Assembly: GCA_011316305.1 (NCBI GenBank)
Contig: SAUG01000002.1
Location: 496,001 to 560,000 of the forward strand
DNA: 64,000 nucleotides
Direction of reading: 5' to 3'
Origin: Rusavskia elegans
Lineage: Eukaryota; Ascomycota; Lecanoromycetes; Teloschistales; Teloschistaceae
Shown one piece after another: positions 1-11,671 of this stretch. Positions within the stretch are counted from its first letter, which is position 1. Each line of letters opens with the position of its first letter. A program made the translations under genes and the position numbers. The notes below the pieces were generated by a model. That model did no database searches. It was given only the letters and a program-made list of their open reading frames with translations, and had not been told where the DNA came from.

Positions 1-872
1 TGTACGGCGAGGAACATCCCGAGGCGGACGCTGTTGGTTCCATTACCACACATGATCTATCGCTCTCCCCGGATGTGTTGTTGATTCTGGGTACATCACT
101 TCACGTACATGGACTCAAGACAATGGTAAAAGAATTTGCAAAATGCGTTCATGCCAGGCCGAAAGAGAAAGGCAAAGTCATCTTTGTGAACCTGAGCCAG
201 CCGTCGGAGAGCACCTGGAGCGACTCGATCGATTACTGGGTGTCAATGGATTGTGACGAATGGATCGGCTCGCTCCGACGCCATCGGCCAGACATTTGGC
301 ATTTGCAGACAGAGCTAACGGCTCGCGTTGTTAAGAAAGAAGCACACACAACACCCAAAGCCTCAGCAACAATGCAGTCCAAGGCAGGAAGTCCCAACGA
401 CAAAGAGAATGGAACGGCTGCAGGTGTTCGAGTCATCGTCAACTCCCCGCGGCGATCAGCGACAGCGACACGGGCGAGGAAAGGTCCACTAGGGGAGATT
501 GACAGCAACTCTGCGTGCCAGATGAAAGATCGAAACCACGAAACTGAGGTTTGCAATGAGTTTGTTGTATTTGACAGCTCTCAGTCCCTACCAACACCGC
601 CTCCTTCAACTCACAAGAACGATAATCCAAGCCAGCGACAAAAGAGATCCCGACCTTTGGATGAGCACGATCAGGTTACGACGCCGACGAAGAAACCACG
701 ACTGCCGGCCAGAGCCGTATCGGAAAAGCTTTCGCTGGTGAAGTGTCCACCTCGTAAAAATGATCAGGCACGACTTCGACCTTTGCCATCCGATCGGAAA
801 GGGGCTGCCATTAAGATCTGGGAAGAGCCAGAGCCAGAGCCAGTTATCCAGCTTTGTTCTCCGATTAGATGA
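1..872 (+). CDS. Sirtuin (Sir2/Hst3-Hst4-like NAD-dependent deacetylase), 3' part only
   Basis: The reading frame enters from the left edge, so the start and the NAD-binding core lie outside the window. The first residues (YGEEHP, then a DVLLILGTSLHVHG motif and KVIFVNLS) match the last third of the sirtuin Rossmann domain, where GTSL contacts NAD and the IN/VNL strand follows. After about 110 residues comes a long, low-complexity basic tail with a likely nuclear localisation signal (TPTKKPRLPAR) and SP/TP sites. A long disordered tail and this variant of the catalytic domain fit the fungal Hst3/Hst4 group of histone H3 K56 deacetylases. That assignment is inference, because most of the domain is missing. 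The frame is open to TGA at 870-872. No intron is visible in this part. Confidence 0.8.
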   Translation, partial: YGEEHPEADAVGSITTHDLSLSPDVLLILGTSLHVHGLKTMVKEFAKCVHARPKEKGKVIFVNLSQPSESTWSDSIDYWVSMDCDEWIGSLRRHRPDIWHLQTELTARVVKKEAHTTPKASATMQSKAGSPNDKENGTAAGVRVIVNSPRRSATATRARKGPLGEIDSNSACQMKDRNHETEVCNEFVVFDSSQSLPTPPPSTHKNDNPSQRQKRSRPLDEHDQVTTPTKKPRLPARAVSEKLSLVKCPPRKNDQARLRPLPSDRKGAAIKIWEEPEPEPVIQLCSPIR

Positions 873-1569
873 AGGGCTGGATGCTAGATTCAACTACACG
901 AGCCCTTGTCGTTTACATAACGGTGCCATGAACCGGGAAGCTCCTGCGTGATCGCTCGCAATGACAGGCTAGTTGCAGCCTTGGTATTCTGCTCGCAATC
1001 TGCGATGTCATTTATGACTCCTATTGGGTGGCCTGCGTCCCCTATCTTCAGCCTTGAAGATGTGACAGGTCAGGTTATGGATCCGTGCATTAGATTGTTC
1101 TAGGGGAAAGCGACTTTTTCGGATTGCATCGGAGTATCTTTTCGAGCCTACATCGATTCAGCTTGAGAAGGTTGTCGCTTACAAAGTCAGTGGACAGGGT
1201 GGTGGCGACTCGGGATCGGTTGTGCCTCACGTTGCGCCTGGCGCCTTGCGATGTCACCCTTTGGGTCTTCCGTAACATATCGACAGCAATAATCGGAAGC
1301 AGGCTCCGCTTTCTAAGCACATGGCCTCCCTAAAGACTTGCATATGGGGCGGTCACAGCCGATCTGCCTTGCGATAGGCTTGGGGCTGAGTCAACGAGTC
1401 TTGGCGACCCCACTTCGACATCATCCAGCCCACGCAATGACACCCTAAGGTACCTTATGTCTCAGCATCTTCTTGCAGAGTTTAAATATCTTTTTCCATC
1501 TTGCTCTTCTAAGTCTCCTTATCGTCGCAACTCGTCATCGACGAATCCATTCCATATTGGTTCATCGTC
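873..1569. other. Intergenic, no gene seen
   Basis: About 700 bp between the sirtuin stop and the next start. Only short frames occur. A perfect AAGGTACCTT palindrome lies at 1447-1456. The last 100 bp are pyrimidine-rich, as expected for a fungal promoter and 5' leader. Confidence 0.6.
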
Positions 1570-2367
1570 ATGGCCTATGATCCAAATTACTATCAGACCC
1601 AAGAATATGTGCAACAACAACAATACCCTTCTGCGGGCTATACACCTCATGTACGATCTCTCACCAATTACCTTACATCGCCTGCTTGAACCTTGACTAA
1701 CATTCACCACCAGGGCGATCGTCCGCTGACCCAGTCACGCCACTCTCCTCAACCCGCCTACCCTAACAACCAGTCACTCACCCCCTACCACCCCCCATCC
1801 CCAAGTTACTCCCCGCGCGCCTCCTCTCGCGACGAACGCTACATCTACGCCGACTCCTACGACGACCGTGACCGTGACCGCCGCCGCCATCATCACAGGA
1901 GCCACTCGCGACGTTCCCACCGCTCTCGTTCCCGCTCTCGTTCCCGGTCCCGCTCTCGCGACATAGGCTCCGCCCTCCTCGGCGCTGCCGGCGGCGGTTT
2001 CATAGGCCACAAATACGGCGGCGGCGCTTTGGGTGCGATCGGGGGCGCAGTCGCCGGCGCCGTAGCTTCCAATTTGGCGGAGAAGGAGTGGGAGAAGCAT
2101 AAGGAGAAGAGGGGCGGGAGATCGGAGCGAGAGTACCAGGAGGATAAGGGCGGGTTTGTGGGGAATCTGTTGCACCCTGAGGAGGCGTTGCAGAGAGCTA
2201 GGAGTAAGGTTCGGGGAGTGGTGGATGGATCGGATAGTGAAGAAGAGAGGAAGGAGAGGAGGAGGAGGCGGAGAGAGAGGGAAAGAGAGAGGGATATGGG
2301 GAGGGCGAGGAGTGAGGGGAGGGGTTATTACGTGGAGGAGTATGAGAAGAGGAGGTATAGGGATTAG
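1570..2367 (+). CDS. RS-rich glycine-zipper protein
   Basis: Two exons, 1570-1650 and 1714-2367. The 63-nt intron begins GTACGA and ends CACCAG, with a TGACTAAC branch site. Product 244 aa. The N-terminus is rich in Tyr and Gln. A run of Arg-Ser dipeptides follows (encoded around 1918-1962), then a hydrophobic glycine zipper (GSALLGAAGGGFIGHKYGGG...GAIGGAVAGAVASN). The C-terminal half is highly charged, with stretches of Arg/Glu (RRRRRRERERER). Glycine-zipper segments of this kind (Rick_17kDa/2TM type) can insert in or associate with membranes. Fungal proteins with this layout are common and uncharacterised, so no function is assigned. A membrane-anchored or stress-related role would be a guess. 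The start was chosen because it yields a good context (gtcATGG) and an in-frame splice. Confidence 0.75.
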
Positions 2368-3059
2368 GTGAGGCGTTGGTGGCGATGAGATGCTGAGGTT
2401 TAGGTAGGGGAGGGGTGGGCTGATGGTGTATGATGTTATGATTTTTCATTATGGTCGATTCTCCTTATGTTTGGAATAATGATATCGGCTCTCTCTTCTG
2501 AATGGGATTATACTGGATCACGGCCAAGCACATGACTTTTCTTACCATGTATCACGATGTTCAAACTTATGTTTCGTCTAGTCACTTCTCCACTGGAACA
2601 CTGCGAACGCTATATGAGTGTGTTGACCTGGCTAACATATGCAGGCACCAAGCTCTGTGGCTCGCGGATGTCGACTTCGGCTGAACTCAACCTCACGATG
2701 ATTCAATAGCTTCTCGATGACACCTGGTGAGACTATCACAGTTACTTCGCACGAGCGACATTGTACCATCACGGACAGCGATCGCCATCAACCAATTTGC
2801 ATCATTACCAAGTCTTGCAGCAAAATATCCATCACATCATCCTACCGCAACATTTAACTGTCGCAAATCTGGAGCCAACTCGCATACACCAACCACATGG
2901 GTCCACCACTCGCGATAATCTCAACCCCTAAAAAGCATCAAATGCAAATGGTCCCTGCAAGGAAATCATCAGCTCATCATGCAAATCTCAAAGCCCGATA
3001 GAAAGGACGAAGAAAGAAAGAAAGAAAGAAAGAAAAGAGTACAGAAGAAAGAAAAAAAC
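2368..3059. other. Intergenic between convergent genes, with an AAAG microsatellite
   Basis: No supported gene. A short (AAAG)n tract at about 3010-3036 lies just past the stop of the minus-strand gene, probably in its 3' UTR. Confidence 0.55.
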
Positions 3060-4069
3060 TCACAACTCCATCCTCAAGACCTCCACCCCATTCCCCTTCA
3101 ATTCCTCCACCAACATCTCCAACCCCTCCACGTTCTCCACACTCAAATTCATAAACTCCCCCGTCCCATTCCTCTTCACATAATCTTTCGTCTGCGTATG
3201 CACTTGCAGGCTTCCGGGTGCCCAGGCCACGATTTTGAGGTACAGCGGGTGGAATGTGTGCAGGAAATAGGAGGGGTGGTGATTCGCGTCGATGAGGTCG
3301 TAGTGCCGGGTGCCGGGGTTGAAGAGCAGGGTGAAGGGTGGGGAGTTTTCTTTCACGATGAGGTGGCGGTTGCTGGTGTTGAGGGAGGTGATGGGGACGG
3401 AGAAGGGGAGGGTGGGGGAATGGGCGGGTGATATTGGGGTCATGGGTCTGTGGTTTTCCTTGTGGCTTGTTAGTATGCTGGTCTTGTACGGTTGCAGGGG
3501 GTGAACGAACTTGTAGGATTTCGCTTTCTTCTGCGGTTGCTTGCTTCCTTGCTTCCACTTGCTTCTCTGTTCCGCTTACCGCGTTCTTTTCGGCTTGATC
3601 TGGCCCCTGGACGAATTTTGCTTCTTGGATGAGATTGGCTTCCTGCATCACATCATTATCGTCAGCCAAATTTCCTCAAAATCGGCAGATCGATGAGACC
3701 GACATCGATACGCATGTTCGCGGTTTCAACCATCAGTGTGGACTGCCTCTCCGCAAAGGCTTCCAGAGGCTCGAGAGTCGACTCATTGAAAAGCTTGCGG
3801 ACATTGAATTGGACGGCAAGAACTCTGTTGGCAAAATCCACGCCGCAAGGGGTGGGTGTTGGTTTTGTTATCCGGAAGAAAGATACCTTGGACAAGAAAG
3901 CTCCGCGTGCCGCGAATGGACAGTGGGGTGAAACCCGGTTTGCGAGCTGTTCGAGCTCGGAAATGTGGTGGTCGAGGTAGCCGACGTTCCTGTTCATGTT
4001 GTACTCGATTGTTGTAGTAGGCTGAGCGCCGTGAGAGGAAGGATGCTGGGTCATGCTGAGAGGCGGCAT
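3060..4069 (-). CDS. Hypothetical protein, three exons
   Basis: Deduced exons (minus strand) are 4069-3704, 3642-3511 and 3458-3060, giving about 298 aa. The second intron (3459-3510, 52 nt) is convincing: donor GTTCGT, branch CATACTAACA, acceptor CCACAAG. The first intron (3643-3703) has a weaker donor (GTCGGT) but a CTGAC branch and a GATGCAG acceptor. An alternative GTATCG donor nearby would change a few residues. The protein has a Thr/Ser-rich start, a compact globular-looking segment (YLDHHISELEQLANRVSPHC, then PFAARGAFLSKVSFFRITKP), a charged linker, and a C-terminal segment with HYDLIDANHHPSYFLHTFHP. I do not recognise the family. No signal peptide or membrane span is seen. Confidence 0.6.
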
Positions 4070-6024
4070 GCTGAGAGACGGAGGAGTTTATATTCTTATA
4101 TCATCGTCAGGAATGAGGTTTGCTGAGCTTGGGGACTCCAGTGTTGACTAGTCAAGTTCTTGTGAAGTGATGTACGAAATTGCGACTCGTCAACATGATG
4201 AAATGTGGGGAACCCTCGATTTGCAAAGGCAGCCGTCCGATGCCTTCGATGATAGCGATGATAGCAGCCAAACATGATTTACCTTCGGATAGCAACTACC
4301 AAGCATGAGGCTATAGCCCAGTGTGACCTGGTAAGCAAAAAGTGATGAAACAAATAACTAGATATTCTCATCAGGTGGAGAGTCCATCCTGATTGGAAAC
4401 AGACCCTATGTTTACTTCTTATTGCCAGTGGAAGCTTCTGAAAGTATCTCCAGGATACTCTTCCTATCTGTGGGTTCTTTCACCGCTGATTCCATAAGTA
4501 TCCGTCACGAAATACCTTTGTCGGCTCCGTCAATCCTCTTTCAGCAATCTCGCCCAACAGGCCATGGGCAGTATCGAACTACTCTTGATGTGGAAGACGA
4601 CTCATATAATTTCACGGGCCGGCCCTCGCAAAGGAAGTCTGGCAAAAAGAGTGAACGGATCTGGACGCAGCAATACCCAGAGTATAGGACTTGGGAAATG
4701 CAACAAGATTTCACCGCAAAAAGACATACAAAACGATCCCACAATTGTTTACAGAGGCTAACCATACGCCACATTCCCAGGAGAATCAACAAGGGTTTGA
4801 AGGTTCTCCTGAGCTCAACTGCGGGTTCGAGGCCATCGGGGGTTTCCGATCCGGGGAGATCATCAACGAGATGATGGGATGCTCAGGATGTACACACACA
4901 CGCGTACCCATGACGGGAAAGCATTGCAAGATACCCTTCACTGCTTTGAATCGCCTACCGTCCACCTCTTGAAAGGAACCATGAAAGAAGCCGTGCTTCG
5001 GATGATAGCATATCGTAGCAACATCTCCAAGGACACGGCCGCGTACTGGGACGATCGAACATCTTTGCCTGCGCCAAGAATGCCTCGCCGTGGTCGCTGT
5101 TATCTTGCAGCAAGCTGCTTTGAGCAAGAAAGAAGTCACCGCCTCGGAGTCGATCGACTGGTCTGATATTTGATCCTCACGAGGATTATCATGTATTAGC
5201 TGTATAACAAATGGCTCCTACCTACAACACAATGTCATCTTCGTGAATGTTTCGAAAACGCGCTAACGACGGTTTAGCGTCTTGGCTCTCGGTACTCGAC
5301 TTCACCGGCCTGTACTCTGTATGGTTGAAAGATTTGGGCATTTTTGAGGCATAGCTGAGGAAGACTGCCTAGATCATGTGTGCCTACTCTACCTCTTCAG
5401 AAATGTGTTGTACGCTTAGTACACGGGATGATGACTCGAAGCCATGTACTCTCGACTGCTCTGCAGCAGAAGTCCACCAACGTTGCTGTCTAGAACGGGT
5501 ATGGTATCATGAGATCGTTGATTTGCTATGCAAATGACTGTTGTGGAGGCCAGATTGATCTTTCCCACCATCTTATGTTATAATTTGCCTTTTCCTCAAA
5601 AATGGGTCTCATGCACCATTCCGTTACAGTTGTCGGCAAAGTGACCCAGACCAGCGTCGATGAAAGTTGTGGAACATGGCAAGGCAACTCTTCGTTCCCC
5701 AACACGCCAGCCACCAATTGATATGTTGCTATGTTCGGAGAGACCTCGCAATTAGCCGGAGACTGCTGCAGGTATCCAAAATTAATACCTCAGGAGATAA
5801 TCATCTAGCTCACCGTCGTTCCTTCTGCTCGGTGCCTTTACTCTCCTTCTGTAATGACCATATTCTGCGTCTGATCTACCTGACATTCACTAGGCACGGA
5901 TGTTCGTATGCAACACAGGCGCAACTTAAACTTCTGTCGCTGCCACCGAGACACATGACACTTCGGCTATCGTGCCACGAAAGAAACGCTACATGTACGT
6001 GTATAGAACCAGCAATCATAATCC
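4070..6024. other. Unresolved 2-kb region with possible gene remnant
   Basis: No complete gene model could be built. Between about 4420 and 5170 several overlapping frames on both strands look partly protein-like, for example a plus-strand frame containing INEMMGCSGCTHTRVP and a minus-strand frame containing DVATICYHPKHGFFHG. Neither has a convincing start, splice pattern or recognisable domain. The rest (5170-6024) shows nothing beyond the promoter of the next gene. Confidence 0.4.
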
Positions 6025-7745
6025 ATGTCCTGCCCAAACGTCAACTGCTCATCATGGCCGGTACTCCAACCCAACCCTGACGTATCTGGCATTGGCGTAG
6101 GTAAAATCCTAGAAGTCCGAACCAAGGTACAACTATTCAACTACTAACCGTGGAAAAGGTCATGATTAGCTTCTTTTTGTCGGCATGTTTTACGCTAGTG
6201 CTTGTGGTTGGCCAGCTTCTCATCAGTCCCCATGGTCAAAGAAACCCTCTTGATCAGGCTCTCCAGAATGCAATCATGCCCAAAGCGTTCAGAATCAAGC
6301 ATCGCCTCCTGCTTGAGAAATGGGCAGCAGCCATAGATACAGGCATCCTCGCCTTCAGCGACATACAGCTGATCACAAGCCTGGCAATTCTGATATGCGG
6401 ATACCTGCAACTCTCTTGCGGTATATCGTTGTATCACTGGCAAACGGTTGTGAATTTAGCTTGGTTCTCTTCGGTTACCCATTTGACAACTTTAACATCA
6501 CTCAGGCAGTATTTCCGGACACGTCCATTTATGGCCACCTGCCGTGTCTTCTCCATGGTTGGACTACTCATCTTGCTTTCCGCAGCCTTTGTACCTACAG
6601 GATATCTTTGGCAGAATGATCTGGAGAATGACCCTTACTACGAAAACCGCCACCGAGCGCATGCTTATACAAATCTTGTGTCAAGTCCAGCAACATGCCT
6701 TTTCAACCCAAAATCAAGGAGCGATCTCTTCGATCGATTGCGTGCCCTGAGTCCAGAGTACTTCGAATACTACTCAATCTTCAGCCTCGAATATAATACG
6801 CCCATTGTTGTACTATCACTGGCATACCTAATCACAAGCTACTTGATAAGGGTCATTAGAATCTCGGCTCCTCTTTCTCAATCCTTCGGACACTGGCTTG
6901 AGCGTGTACCGATGGTCTACTTGCAGAGTTGCTACCAAATGGCCAAGCATGGACTACTTTTACGAAATCACAAAACCACGAGACATTGTATTACAGCTAT
7001 GCTACTGTTGTTCATCACTCTAGCAGAAGCTATCTACGAGGCAGGAGACTCAATGATCTGGGAGATATTGTGGCTTAGCGCGGCTTTGGTATGGGGAACT
7101 TTACGGTCGGTAGGGCTCCGCATACAAACGCATGTCTCAGACGAGAATCGTTGGGGATTTGGGCAAACATTGCCTCTGGTCCTTTCAATACTTCCCATCT
7201 GGTGCCTTTTGAGCACATCATGTTGTGCAGGACAGACTCTCCCGGCCGAAAGCGCACCCTCTTGCAAGATTCAGAATACAACCTGTCCCTCCACGTTTCG
7301 CCGAATCAAAAGAACCACCTGGTTTCGGGTTCTGACGATCCTTGTCATAGGCACCGCTTCGATCCTGGCTGCGTACTTACTCTTCGATCTCGCCGGGACC
7401 GCTGTCACCCTCACTGAAGGTATGTCTGAAGGTTTGGACTACCTTCAGTATGGGCCAAAGTTCGCCTGGAAGCTCATAAAAAATGTCTTGGCTCTAGCCT
7501 TCTGTGCCATCATCTTAATCATCTTCGTCTGCATCTGCCTCGTCGTCCGCTGGAGAACGCACCGCTCTCTGCAGAATCATTCCGTAGGTGAAGGTCGCCC
7601 TAAAATTCGGAATGTACGCATACAACGAGCCATTCAGTACGGGTTTTGGCTATTGGTGACCTTCTCACTGCTTGCTCTGGAAATAACGCTCATCATCACG
7701 ATGCTGATCAGTCCGGCGTGGCTAAACTCCGTGGGGTACTTATAG
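6025..7745 (+). CDS. Uncharacterised multi-span membrane protein
   Basis: Two exons, 6025-6096 and 6159-7745. The 62-nt intron starts GTAGGT, has an ACTACTAACC branch and ends GGAAAAG. The splice joins a short N-terminal exon ending NPDVSGIG to VMISFFLSACFTLVLVVG. The product is 552 aa. I count seven or so hydrophobic segments: around the first 40 residues, a pair around 90-130, one near 160, one near 260, one near 305, and three in the last 170 residues. A Cys-rich extracellular-looking loop (CCAGQTLPAESAPSCKIQNTTC) lies between late helices. The NPDVSGIG start followed by a first helix is typical of a large family of filamentous-fungal integral membrane proteins of unknown function. That comparison is from memory. 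A role in sensing or transport cannot be stated. Confidence 0.75.
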
Positions 7746-8852
7746 CCTAGTGCCAGATCTCTTGATTCCATCTTCGTACGGGTCATCTTTCGATCTTGGT
7801 GAATGTTCAGGCATGAGACATTGCGGTGGTCTTCCGCCTATTATAGAAGGAGTTAAATGTTGCCAGTACAAAGGCTGACGAACAGCTGATTATTGTCTCT
7901 ATGGCGACATATGAACTCAACAATTGTATTTTCTCGTGTTTGCACTGGTACAACGATGGGGTGTATTGTTGATAGCCCAAGCTATATTTCCTCCAATTCC
8001 AGCATAACCTTCGCAGAATGCTTTATGTCGTCGAATTCACTAGCCCAAAGTAGTCTCAGATCTCGCATAGCATTCGAACAATGCGCCAAGTCGAGGTCTT
8101 GGATGCCTTGCCCGCCAGTCCAGGGGCTGAAATGCCTTTGGAGGTTCTCACCGCTATCGATCAAGTCGATCAGCCAACACGACAAGATTATCTTGCCTCT
8201 TACATAACTTGGGGTGCAGGCTGTGCTGTAAGTAGTTCTGTTCTACCCAGGGAGCACTACGCCTTAATTCGGTTCGAGACAAGATCTAGTGCAGCAGGAG
8301 ACAGAAAGCCTTTTTCATCACATTGGAGCTTTTCCATATTCTTCATGCAGGCACGGACATAGCTTTCTCCCGTTTGCGTTGCGCTCATCCGATGTTAATA
8401 TTCCCACTGTTCCCGGATGTTAGCAGGTCGAATGTTCACATGTCCTCGTCCTTGCGTATAGTCTTTCGCACAATTCAGCTATTCCATAGGAGCTATCTCT
8501 CACCGGCGCTTCAGAAGCGTCTTCATTGAAGTATCTCCAGTTCGTACTTCATCATTAGACAAGCAACATCGATTGGTCTGAAACAAGCAGTCGATGAGCC
8601 CTTGTCTCGGAGACAGCCTTTATCAGTGAATCGATGAGAGCGCCAGGATTCACAGCTAAGGGGACTTCCATGATGAATTTGATATTTGGTCAATATGATA
8701 CCCCACAAAGCTATATCTTAAAATTCATTCAATAGTGGTAGAAGCAGCAAGTATGTCCATCTTCTTCATTGGTTTCGTCACGAATCTCTACCCAAAACAC
8801 CGATATTTAAGACTCCCTTGCAACTATCCACGTTTCCTATAAGCACATTCTT
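7746..8852. other. Gene-poor 1.1-kb span
   Basis: No supported gene. A minus-strand frame at about 7920-8230 reads like coding sequence (DLDLAHCSNAMRDLRLLWAS) but has no start or partner exon that I could find. It may be a decayed fragment. Confidence 0.4.
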
Positions 8853-10113
8853 GTGTCCGCGACCAACTCGATACCACTCTTTTTCCAAACCGCGCCCCGT
8901 CCCTATATCCCCATCGCCGCAATAGTTCCATTCACTGGCAGTACATCCCCTGCCGCGACGCTCGACCCCGGCGCTCGAGGCAACAGCTGCATCGCTTACG
9001 ATCCGCTGGCACCTCCACCGACCTACGCATACGATCCCAATCTCGTGGCCGGTGTCACCTTCACGGTGCTTTTCTTTATCTCCATGTATGGGCACGTGTA
9101 TGAAACATTCCGTTGCCGCAATTGGTGGTATTCGTTCTTTGCTCTAGGTGCGTTTGGTATGTAATTTGATCGGCGGGTTGGAGCAAATGAGGGAATCGAG
9201 ACCGTTAATGGGATAACTCGTTTGTATAGGAGAATGTCTCGGTTGGCTCGCTCGCGCGGTGGCGCATCATTGTCCTTACAATCAGACGCTGTATAGCCTG
9301 CAGAGAGCTATACTCATTCTCTGTAAGTTCATTAGCCTCTCATCCAAATTTCCTGCGACATTAATCAAGACTGACCCTGTATAATCTTCCAGCACCATGC
9401 CTCGTCAGCGCAGCAATCTACTACATCCTCGGCGTGCTCATCAGAACGCATGGCGGCCAGTACAGTCCCATGTCGCCTAGATGGTACCTCATCATCTTCA
9501 TAACCTTTGACTCCATCTCGGTCTGCGTTCAAGCTCTCGGCGGCGATCTCGTTGATTCGCCGTCCGCCACGTACCCGCCTGGCGATACCAATTCAGGGAC
9601 TCGATCATGATGGTAGGGATCATCATACAACTTGTCTCCATGGCCGTAGTCGGATTCCTCTGGGTACTCTTCCTTTGGCGTGCTCGTGCCAAAGTTGTAT
9701 CCAAGCGGGCGGTAGTGGTCGCGACCAGTCTCTCGATTCTACTGATTGTTGTCAGGAACTTATACCGGGTGCTGGAGTTGAGCCAGGGCTAGCAGGGGGA
9801 ATTACTCATGCATGAGGTATACTTTGCTGTTTTGGACGGGGCGCTGATGGAGTTGGCGGTGGGCGCGTTCAATCTGGTGTTTCCAGGGAGGTATCTAGTG
9901 GGCAAGGAAGAGGCGAGGAGGCAGCGCTCAATGACACCACGGAAGGGCTGCGAGTATAGGATCGGACATGATAGGGAGGGTTGCGTAAGGATTAAACAGG
10001 GTAGAGATCCTGCGAAACAACAAAGGAAGCAGACAGACGGGTCGGCCTGGGATGGATTTGCTATCTACACAACGGCTGGAAGTTCAATGGAGCATAGATG
10101 GCGGGCGGTATAG
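8853..10113 (+). pseudogene. RTA1-like membrane protein, disabled copy
   Basis: The translation follows the RTA1 family (fungal seven-helix proteins linked to lipid export and toxicant resistance): GVTFTVLFFISMYGHVYETF, then ECLGWLAR across an intron at 9157-9229 (GTATGT...ATAG), then SPCLVSAAIYYILG across an intron at 9323-9392 (GTAAGT...CCAG). Both introns are intact. Three lesions follow. (1) The natural start position reads GTG (8853-8855), and no in-frame ATG exists back to the TAA at 8808. (2) A net one-base frame change is needed between about 9590 and 9607, because the frame of exons 1-3 hits TGA at 9608 while the next helix (IMMVGIIIQLVSMAVV) is in another frame. (3) A TAG at 9790-9792 sits in the same frame where the family normally has Trp after AQG, and the frame continues beyond it with MHEVYFAVLDGALM...VFPGRYL. 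I call it a pseudogene. Sequencing error could explain one lesion but hardly all three. Confidence 0.75.
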
Positions 10114-11671
10114 AGCTCGTAGAGTGGAAATGTATCAGGGTTGACGGATTTGGGTCTCTATGTCCTTTCCCCCTTCCCAAGTATAGGTTTCATCCCGCTG
10201 TAGAACAGTGTATAATATAGGAAGCGGAATATGATAGGCGACATTCCAAGATTCAGCTACTTGGCCGGGACGATGGAACGGCCATCGGTTTTACGGTTGG
10301 AAGGAGAAGCCAGCCATTGGCAAAAGGGATCACCTCTATGTGCTGGTCCTCCGCATGCAAACCGGCTATGTGCTTCTGTGGCGACTCTCCTGGGCCAGGG
10401 AGAATTGCTTCAGCAATGTGATATGCCAATCTCATCGACTCGGCTGATGTTTTCCAGATGGAGAATCCCCCATTCGCAGGATATCATTCATCAATCATCA
10501 ATCATCCAACACTTCACCTGCCTGTGATGTTTTGTGGCAACGGCCGGGCCTCGTCATGGTTTCCGGTGCAACAGTTTCAAGGAGGAACGAGCGCGGCTTC
10601 TTGCGGGTAATTGTTTCATCGTGGCGGGTGAGTAGCCCAGACCGGGTTGTAGTCGCTCATGGCACTCCAGAGCTGCTCCAGAGGCATCTCTTATGGGTAG
10701 ATGAGTTGAATCAGGTTCTGCTCTCGGCAAAGGCGTGGGAATGCGACCCACAAGTGATCGGTCGTAAGTGTACAGCAAATGCATGTACCTGGGTAGGTGC
10801 AACCGCAGGGATGCCGGATGGCGGTCGGTTGTCATCCGAAGTAAGTCTAGTCTCGAAAGGATCTAGCCGAAAAATGAAACGTGATGGAGGAACGAACCTC
10901 CACCCATCATCCTCCTACCACCGACTTCCTCCCACGTCTCCTGGTCCTGGAGGATCTTATTCTCCGAAGTTTAGATCTCCAATGCCGCCTGTAAGTTTCA
11001 GAGATTGCCCCTGTTACGCAGCTAGTCGTCTACCTGGCCGGCTTCTTGTGAGCTCTGTTGTCGTCTCTGTCACCCGCTTTCCTGTCTCCTCTGGCTGCAC
11101 AACCAGCACCATGGATGATTCCAGCGACAATCGACTGGTTGGTTCTGAAGCCGCGGAATTGATCTTCATCTGCCTTCTCCAGCTTCCGCGCTCTAATGCA
11201 CATGGAGCCTCATGAAATTACATCTTGACTCAGCAACGCGCTTCTACCGCCGGGGTGCAACCCACGCATACTATTCCTGCGGCTATACTCCCATCCTGCA
11301 CCCGCCGGAGTCTCGACTGCAGACCGTCCCGTCGGCAGAACATCTCCGTTTCGAGTCAGTCCACATTCTTGCCTATTATTGCCATAATCATAATCTCCCT
11401 GACTCCCTCTAATATAATCAAGCTCCCGTTTCACCCTTTCCAACCCGTCGAACTACACGGGATGATCCTTTCTTGCAGCATCTGCATTAATAAGATGAAG
11501 GGGGCGCGATTCCAATCTACCGTCTTCCTGTTGCAGGCTTCCCGTGCATTTTCATTATGATATAATTCCGCGGCTTCCCCTACTCCCATCGTTCTCCAGG
11601 CAGAGACACTCATTCACTCACTCACAGTCATTCTTTAACCTACTGTCTCTTAATCCTATCTTTTCGTCATC
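10114..11671. other. 1.5-kb span without a supported gene; promoter of the GH128 gene
   Basis: A 684-nt plus-strand frame (10532-11215) starts from TTG, is Ser/Arg/Pro-rich, and has no recognisable domain. I do not accept it as a gene. The last ~100 bp before 11672 are C/T-rich (cactcactcacagtc, tctcttaatcc), like a core promoter and leader of a well-expressed fungal gene. Confidence 0.5.

Noticed and set aside
1774..2175. 133-codon minus-strand frame
   Set aside because: It is antisense to the RS/glycine-zipper exon.
4820..4850. tRNA-like GGGTTCGAGGCC word
   Set aside because: It resembles a T-loop, but no acceptor, D or anticodon arms could be folded around it.
10532..11215. 228-codon plus-strand frame upstream of the GH128-like gene
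   Set aside because: It starts from TTG, is low in complexity and shows no recognisable domain or neighbouring exon.
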